From the NCBI RefSeq assembly GCF_015471405.1, contig NZ_BLVZ01000023.1, forward strand, positions 1 to 64,000: DNA of 64,000 nt, written 5' to 3'. The stretch comes from Pseudomonas cichorii. Its GTDB lineage: Bacteria > Pseudomonadota > Gammaproteobacteria > Pseudomonadales > Pseudomonadaceae. The notes under the pieces are model-generated. The model was not told where the DNA came from. It did no database searches and saw nothing but the letters and a program-made list of their open reading frames with translations. The position numbers were made by a program, and so were the translations under genes. Positions 59,028 to 64,000 of this stretch are shown in pieces. Positions within the stretch are counted from its first letter, which is position 1. Each line of letters begins with the position of its first letter.

Positions 59028-60238
59028 CAGCCAGTCACCCTTTCTGGAACCGGTTTGGTCTTCTCTAGCCGGGTATAGAACGGCATCAAAATGAAGTAGG
59101 CGAAGTACAGAAAGGTGCAGATCTGCGACAACAGAGTCCGCCCCGGGGTTGGCGCCAGAACGCCCAGCACGCCCAGGATCACGAAAGCCACGCAGAACAG
59201 CAGCAGCCAGATCTTGCTCATCCATCCCTTGTAGCGCATCGACTTGACCGGGCTGCGGTCGAGCCATGGCAGCACGAACAACACTGCAATTGCGGCCCCC
59301 ATGGCAATGACACCCGTGAGCTTGTCCGGAATCGCCCGCAAGATTGCGTAGAACGGCGTGAAGTACCAGACAGGCGCAATATGCTCAGGCGTCTTGAAGG
59401 CGTTGGCAGGTTCAAAGTTAGGTTTTTCGAGGAAGTAGCCACCCATTTCAGGGAAGAAGAACACAATCGAGCAGAAGACGAAGAGAAACACCACCACGCC
59501 GACAATGTCTTTCACGGTGTAATAAGGATGGAAAGGAATGCCATCCAGAGGGATGCCGTTTTCATCCTTGAGTTTCTTGATGTCCACGCCATCCGGGTTG
59601 TTGGAGCCCACTTCATGCAGCGCCAGGATATGCAGAACCACCAGCCCCAGCACCACGATTGGCAGTGCGACCACGTGCAAGGCGAAGAAACGGTTCAAGG
59701 TGATGCCGGAAATCAGGTAGTCACCGCGAATCCATTGGGTCAGGTCATCGCCAATGACCGGAATGGCCCCGAACAGCGAAATGATCACCTGGGCACCCCA
59801 GTAAGACATTTGCCCCCAAGGCAGCAGATATCCCATGAAGGCTTCAGCCATCAATGCCAGGTAAATCAGCATCCCGAAAACCCAGACCAGCTCACGCGGC
59901 TTTTGATACGAGCCGTAAAGCAAGCCACGGAACATGTGCAGGTAGACCACGATAAAGAAAGCCGAGGCGCCAGTGGAGTGCAGCAAACGCAGGATTGCGC
60001 CGTACTCGACATCGCGCATGATGTATTCGACAGAAGCAAACGCCTCTTCAGCCGACGGCGTGTAGCTCATGGTCAGCCAGACGCCGGTCAGGATCTGGTT
60101 GACCAGAACCAGCAGCGCCAGAGAACCGAAAAAGTAGAAGAAGTTGAAGTTCTTTGGAGCGTAATACTTGCTGAGATGGTCTTCCCACATCTTTGTCGCC
60201 GGGAAACGAGCATCGACCCAATCCATGAACTTGCTCAT
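59027..60238 (-). CDS. petB: Cytochrome b of the bc1 complex
   Basis: A 403-residue cytochrome with eight helices. LLHSTGASAFFIVVYLHMFR and FALHVVALPIVVLGLVVLHI contain the haem His pairs, and PEWYF-like motif appears as PVWYFTPFYAILR. AAGGAGGG precedes ATG at 60238, which overlaps the petA stop. Confidence 0.97.
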   Translation of the reverse strand: MSKFMDWVDARFPATKMWEDHLSKYYAPKNFNFFYFFGSLALLVLVNQILTGVWLTMSYTPSAEEAFASVEYIMRDVEYGAILRLLHSTGASAFFIVVYLHMFRGLLYGSYQKPRELVWVFGMLIYLALMAEAFMGYLLPWGQMSYWGAQVIISLFGAIPVIGDDLTQWIRGDYLISGITLNRFFALHVVALPIVVLGLVVLHILALHEVGSNNPDGVDIKKLKDENGIPLDGIPFHPYYTVKDIVGVVVFLFVFCSIVFFFPEMGGYFLEKPNFEPANAFKTPEHIAPVWYFTPFYAILRAIPDKLTGVIAMGAAIAVLFVLPWLDRSPVKSMRYKGWMSKIWLLLFCVAFVILGVLGVLAPTPGRTLLSQICTFLYFAYFILMPFYTRLEKTKPVPERVTG

Positions 60239-60831
60239 CACGCACCCTCCTTATCGACGCCAATGACAATGACACTGTCCGACTCATAGGAATGCGGGGG
60301 TACTGGCAGATTCAATGGTGCGGGTTGCGACTTGTAGACCCGACCGGCCAGATCGTAATGAGACCCGTGACAAGGACAGAAATAGCCCCCCACCCAATCC
60401 TTGCCAAGATCGACAGGCGCGACTTCAGGACGGAAGGTTGGTGAACACCCCAGGTGCGTACACAGACCGACCAGCAGCAGGATTTCCGGCTTGATCGAAC
60501 GAACGACAGGGTCAACATAAGCAGGCTGAACAGAAGCCTTGGACTCAGGATCGGATAGCTGGCCGGTAATCTTGCCAAGGTTATCCAGGATCTCTTTGGT
60601 GCGACGAACAATGAACACCGGCTGACCACGCCATTCAGCAATCATCTGCTGTCCTGCTTCAATCTTGCTGATATTCACCTTGACCGGTGCCCCTGCGGCT
60701 TTCGCCTTGGCACTGGGGAACCATGACCCCACGAACGGGACCGCAGCCCCCACCGCTCCTGCTGCACCAACCACGGATGTGGCTGCCACGAGGAAGCGAC
60801 GCCGGCCTGCATTCACGCCGTCATTGCTCAT
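60238..60831 (-). CDS. petA: Rieske iron-sulfur subunit of the bc1 complex
   Basis: A 197-residue protein exported by Tat with an uncleaved anchor (GRRRFLVAATSVVGAAGAV). The 2Fe-2S cluster is held by CTHLGCSP (about 127) and CPCHGSHYD (about 151). ATG at 60831 has GAGAGGA upstream. First gene of petABC, which feeds cytochrome oxidases. Confidence 0.97.
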   Translation of the reverse strand: MSNDGVNAGRRRFLVAATSVVGAAGAVGAAVPFVGSWFPSAKAKAAGAPVKVNISKIEAGQQMIAEWRGQPVFIVRRTKEILDNLGKITGQLSDPESKASVQPAYVDPVVRSIKPEILLLVGLCTHLGCSPTFRPEVAPVDLGKDWVGGYFCPCHGSHYDLAGRVYKSQPAPLNLPVPPHSYESDSVIVIGVDKEGA

Positions 60832-61034
60832 TCCGTCCTCTCCCATCAGCTATGTGGCCTGTTTGATCAGGCGTCTACTTAATATCAATCTAGCTGTTTA
60901 TAGATTTGGCCGGATGGTAAATAAAAACCCTTCAATTAACAAGGTAATAAGACCGTACGAAAAGTAGGAAACGTTGTAAATCAAGGCTTACAGCCGTGTG
61001 TCACGTTGTCACACATAAATAACAGACATAAAAA

Positions 61035-61063
61035 AACGCCCAGCTCCGAAGAGGCTGGGCGTT
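61035..61063 (-). terminator. Terminator of rplM-rpsI
   Basis: AACGCCCAGC and its complement form a ten-base stem, extended by CTC/GAG around a UUCG-type loop, followed by a T-run on the minus strand, about 20 bases after the rpsI stop. Confidence 0.9.
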
Positions 61064-61083
61064 CTTTTCGAACGAAGTGCGAA

Positions 61084-61476
61084 TTAACGCTTCGAGTACT
61101 GCGGACGCTTACGCGCTTTACGCAGACCGACTTTCTTACGTTCAACTTCACGAGCGTCACGAGTAACGTAACCGGCTTTACGCAGGGCGCTACGCAGAGT
61201 TTCGTCGTATTGCATCAGAGCGCGAGTGATACCGTGGCGGATTGCGCCAGCTTGACCACTTACACCGCCACCGATAACGGTGACGTAGATGTCGAACTTT
61301 TCAACTGTTTCGGTCAGTTCCAGTGGCTGACGAACTACCATGCGGGCAGTTTCGCGGCCGAAGAACACGTCCAGAGAACGGTTGTTGATCGAGATGTTAC
61401 CAGTGCCCGGACGCAGGAAAACGCGTGCGGTTGCGGTCTTGCGACGGCCAGTGCCGTAATTTTGAGTCGCCGACAT
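61084..61476 (-). CDS. rpsI: 30S ribosomal protein S9
   Basis: A 130-residue protein; the N-terminus NYGTGRRKTATARVFL and the basic tail RKARKRPQYSKR, which reaches the P-site tRNA, are as expected. It follows rplM by 14 bases. Confidence 0.98.
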   Translation of the reverse strand: MSATQNYGTGRRKTATARVFLRPGTGNISINNRSLDVFFGRETARMVVRQPLELTETVEKFDIYVTVIGGGVSGQAGAIRHGITRALMQYDETLRSALRKAGYVTRDAREVERKKVGLRKARKRPQYSKR

Positions 61477-61490
61477 AATGAACTATTCCG

Positions 61491-61919
61491 TTAAAACTTC
61501 AGTTCTTGGGGCTGCTGAGCAGTATGAGGGTGTACAGCGCCCGCATAGACTTTCAGCTTACGATACATGTCGCGACCCAGCGGGTTCTTAGGCAGCATGC
61601 CTTTGACCGCGGTCTCGATCACGCGCTCAGGAGCTTTATCGATCAGCTTTTCGAAGTTGATCGATTTGATCCCGCCCGGAAAACCGGAGTGAGAGTAGTA
61701 AATCTTGTCGGAAGCTTTAGCACCGGTAACGCGGATTTGCTCAGCGTTGATAACGACGATGTAATCACCGGTATCCACGTGCGGAGTGTATTCCGGTTTG
61801 TGCTTGCCACGCAGACGGCTCGCGATTTCGGTGGCCAGACGACCCAGGGTCTGACCAGCAGCGTCGACGACGAACCAGTCGCGCTTAACTGTTTCCGGTT
61901 TAGCAGTAAAAGTTTTCAT
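61491..61919 (-). CDS. rplM: 50S ribosomal protein L13
   Basis: A 142-residue protein; KRDWFVVDAAGQTLGRLATE and MLPKNPLGRDMYRKLKVY are the family signatures. In E. coli L13 represses its own operon by binding the leader mRNA. Confidence 0.98.
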   Translation of the reverse strand: MKTFTAKPETVKRDWFVVDAAGQTLGRLATEIASRLRGKHKPEYTPHVDTGDYIVVINAEQIRVTGAKASDKIYYSHSGFPGGIKSINFEKLIDKAPERVIETAVKGMLPKNPLGRDMYRKLKVYAGAVHPHTAQQPQELKF

Positions 61920-61934
61920 TCTTTATAGCCTCAG

Positions 61935-61988
61935 GGGCCGCCTGAAAATGAGACGGCGGATCTTACTGAATAGTGCGTACTTTGACAA
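61935..61988 (-). promoter_or_regulatory. Promoter and leader hairpin of rplM-rpsI
   Basis: On the minus strand -35 TTGTCA (61988-61983), 17-base spacer, -10 TAAGAT (61965-61960). The transcript then forms a hairpin GCCGTCT-N7-AGGCGGC (61957-61937) shortly before the ATG, a plausible site for L13 autorepression. The rest of 61989-62281 shows only a seven-base stem (AACCTGA, 62125-62146) and no gene. Confidence 0.6.
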
Positions 61989-62281
61989 GTCAAAGGCAGC
62001 CGGAAACAGACGCTATCGGGGGCTCGGGTCAGCGCGTCCGTTATACGGCAAGATTCTTCGGCAGACGGCGCATCACTTCCACTGCAAAGAGCTGCCGGAT
62101 TATACAGGCTGAAAAAATAACCTCAACCTGATTTTCAGCTCAGGTTCTGTTTATTGCTTGCGCGAGCAAATCGTCAGGCCGCCAGCCAGCAAGAGACGAC
62201 CGCGGAGGCTGGACACACCCGCAAAAAAATAAGACGATTCAGCCGTTGCTTGACCACTATTCCATATAAGAACAAAAGATT

Positions 62282-63277
62282 ATGCCGATTCAACACACCG
62301 CCCCGCTGCGGCGCGTAAGCATTCTTGCCACTGACAAAGTATTCGCCTCGACCCTCATGCAAGCCAAGGACTTCTTCCATCTGGCCAGCCTGCGGTACAG
62401 CAAGCAATTGGGTCACGGCCTCAAACCCGCCTTTGAAATTCGCCTGGTAAGCCCGGACGGACAGCCCGTCGGCAGCTTCAGTGACGTCACCCTGCCGGTA
62501 GACGGCCCGCTGTGCGAAAGCGACATCATTGTCATCCCGGCATTCTGGGACGACTTCGACAGCCAGTTGCAGCAATACCCGCAGATACTGCCATGGCTGC
62601 GCGAACAGCACGCCAGCGGTGCCGTCCTGTGCGGTGAAGCCACCGGGGTTTTCTGGCTGGCCGAAGCCGGCCTGCTGGACGGCAAGGAAGCCACCACCTA
62701 CTGGCGTTTCTTCAATGCGTTCAACGAAAGGTTTCCCAAGGTCCTGCTCAATCAGGAAAAACACCTGACAGACGCCGACAACCTGTATTGCGCAGGCGGC
62801 ACCACATCGGCCTGTGATCTCTACATTTATCTGATCGAACGCTTCTGCGGCTCGAACGTCGCCCAGGCCGTGGCCCGCGACATCCTCTATGAGGTGCGGC
62901 GCAGTTATTCACCGGGAAGGATAGGTTTTGGCGGCCAGAAGCTTCATCAGGATGTGATCATCCTGCAAATCCAGCACTGGCTCGAAGAACATTTCGCGGA
63001 CAAGTTCCGCTTTGAAGACGTGGCCCGCAACCACGGCATGAGCATCCGCAACTTCATGCGCCGCTTCCAGGCCGCAACCGGCGACAAGCCGCTGCATTAC
63101 CTGCAACGCCTGCGCATCGAAACAGCCAAGGGCCTGCTCTCCGGCACGCGAAAGAGCATCAAGACCATCAGCTATGAAATTGGCTACGACGATGCAAGCT
63201 TCTTCGCCCGCCTGTTCCGCCAGCACACCGAACTGTCGCCCAATCAATATAGGCAGCAGTTTCAGCAGGCCGCCTGA
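62282..63277 (+). CDS. GlxA-type AraC-family transcriptional regulator
   Basis: A 331-residue protein. Residues about 10-200 form a DJ-1/PfpI-like domain (amidotransferase fold) in which LCGEATGVFWLAEAGLLDG takes the place of the usual nucleophile elbow. Residues about 225-325 are the AraC DNA-binding domain with two helix-turn-helices (FEDVARNHGMSIRNFMRRF and ISYEIGYDDASFFARLFR). GlxA-type regulators often sense amines or amino-acid derivatives such as arginine or carnitine; the ligand here is unknown. There is no linked target gene. Confidence 0.88.
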   Translation: MPIQHTAPLRRVSILATDKVFASTLMQAKDFFHLASLRYSKQLGHGLKPAFEIRLVSPDGQPVGSFSDVTLPVDGPLCESDIIVIPAFWDDFDSQLQQYPQILPWLREQHASGAVLCGEATGVFWLAEAGLLDGKEATTYWRFFNAFNERFPKVLLNQEKHLTDADNLYCAGGTTSACDLYIYLIERFCGSNVAQAVARDILYEVRRSYSPGRIGFGGQKLHQDVIILQIQHWLEEHFADKFRFEDVARNHGMSIRNFMRRFQAATGDKPLHYLQRLRIETAKGLLSGTRKSIKTISYEIGYDDASFFARLFRQHTELSPNQYRQQFQQAA

Positions 63278-63294
63278 GGGCAGCATGCTGAAAA

Positions 63295-63395
63295 GCTGCA
63301 AGCTGTAAGTTACAAGCTGCAAGCTGCAAGCTGCAAGCAAAAGCAGTACGCAACCTGCCTTTACTTGCAGCTTCCAGCTTGAAGCTTGCAACTGC
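63295..63395. repeat. Heptamer repeat hairpin, second copy
   Basis: Six seven-base units from 63295 to 63336 (GCTGCAA, one GCTGTAA, one GTTACAA) are followed by complementary units (CTTGCAGCTT, GAAGCTTGCA) at 63364-63391. It lies between the convergent AraC-type and zapE genes and is built from the same heptamer as 29146-29250. Confidence 0.75.
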
Positions 63396-63397
63396 TC

Positions 63398-64000
63398 CTA
63401 AGGCTTATGCGCCCGAGCCAAAAACTCGTGGGATTGCATTTCCAGCAAGCGGCTCAAGGTACGTGCGAATTCAAACGTCAAACGTCCGCCCGTATACAGG
63501 TCCTTCAGCTCAACTTCTGCCGAGATGATCAGCTTGACGTTACGGTCGTAGAATTCATCGACCATGTTGATGAACCGACGGGCAATGTCGTCAGTGGTCA
63601 CGCTCATCTGCTCAACACCGCTTAGCAGCACGGCATGAAAGATCTTGCCCAGCTCGATGTAGTCGTTCTGGCTGCGAGGCCCGTCGCACAATTCGCGGAA
63701 ATCGAACCACGCCACGTCGTCGCAGGTACGCAGGGCACGGATTTCGCGATTCTCGATGATCAGCACATCGTTTTCGATGGTCTGCGCACACTCCGGCGTC
63801 AAAGCCTTGAAGCTTTTGCGCAGGCTTTCCTCGGCGACGTCATTGAGCGGGAAGTGGAACAGCTCGGCCTGCTCCAGATGGCGCAGGCGATAGTCGACGC
63901 CGCTGTCGACGTTGACGATATCGGTGTTCTGCTTGATCAGGGCAATCGCAGGCAGGAAGCGGGCGCGTTGCAAACCGTCCTTGTACAGACCGTCGGGCAC
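63398..64000 (-). CDS. zapE: Cell division ATPase ZapE, C-terminal part (5' end beyond window)
   Basis: The last 200 residues of an AFG1-family ATPase; the true start is to the right of the window. YKDGLQRARFLPAIALI, DVAWFDFRELCDGPRS and FINMVDEFYDRNVKLIISAE are typical of ZapE, which associates with the division ring under stress. The Walker motifs lie in the missing part. Confidence 0.92.
   Translation of the reverse strand: MPDGLYKDGLQRARFLPAIALIKQNTDIVNVDSGVDYRLRHLEQAELFHFPLNDVAEESLRKSFKALTPECAQTIENDVLIIENREIRALRTCDDVAWFDFRELCDGPRSQNDYIELGKIFHAVLLSGVEQMSVTTDDIARRFINMVDEFYDRNVKLIISAEVELKDLYTGGRLTFEFARTLSRLLEMQSHEFLARAHKP

Overview
The window is a chromosomal segment of a Pseudomonas, most plausibly a member of the P. 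syringae group or a close relative. The complete mraZ-to-lpxC cell-division/peptidoglycan cluster, the dciA-secA-argJ-mutT order, rnpB beside mraZ, the rsmI-lpoA-yraN-gmhA-dolP set, petABC-sspAB and rplM-rpsI are all arranged as I know them from Pseudomonas. Coding GC is high in the core, and REP-like GTGGGAG repeats typical of the genus are scattered between genes. The species call is inference.

Layout: (1) 1-3744, minus strand: a VasX-like membrane-active type VI effector with a small membrane protein directly downstream, likely its immunity protein, cut by the window edge. The 3' part of the toxin and the immunity gene are clearly AT-richer. (2) 4131-9388: MscS channel, YajQ, a PanE-like reductase, a PAS/HAMP sensor kinase and a PduO-type cobalamin adenosyltransferase. 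(3) 9544-16122: mutT-thiE fusion, GST, argJ, secA, and dciA on the other strand. (4) 16126-33602: an insertion between dciA and lpxC, which are close neighbours in the Pseudomonas arrangement I recall. It carries a type II secretion operon (gspC-D-E-F-G-H-I-J-L-M-N), a SoxB/5'-nucleotidase-like Tat lipoprotein at the head of that operon, a divergent PhoX phosphatase, a displaced gspK, a Bro-N gene behind a structured leader, and a multicopper oxidase. (5) 33723-51612: the dcw cluster, all minus strand. (6) 51822-58016: rnpB, rsmI, lpoA-yraN-gmhA-dolP, sspAB. (7) 58245-64000: petABC, rplM-rpsI, a GlxA-type AraC regulator and the 3' part of zapE.

The most interesting unit is region 4. A clear Pho box (26928-26945) with a well-spaced -10 lies directly in front of the SoxB-like/gsp operon, and a weaker Pho-box-like triplet precedes gspK. 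This predicts a phosphate-starvation-induced secretion system that travels with its phosphatase cargo: PhoX, and a SoxB-like protein in which every position expected to bind the catalytic metals appears substituted. I recall that P. putida has T2SS-linked phosphatases named UxpA/UxpB, so the arrangement is probably not wholly new, but the loss of ligands, the gspK displacement and the Pho-box pair deserve a check. A second candidate is the leader of the Bro-N gene (30620-30725), where one strand segment can pair either with an upstream or a downstream partner, as in a switch-type RNA.

Limits: starts were chosen by eye from Shine-Dalgarno spacing and family N-termini. No searches or folding programs were run. 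No tRNA, rRNA operon, CRISPR array, insertion sequence or prophage was seen.
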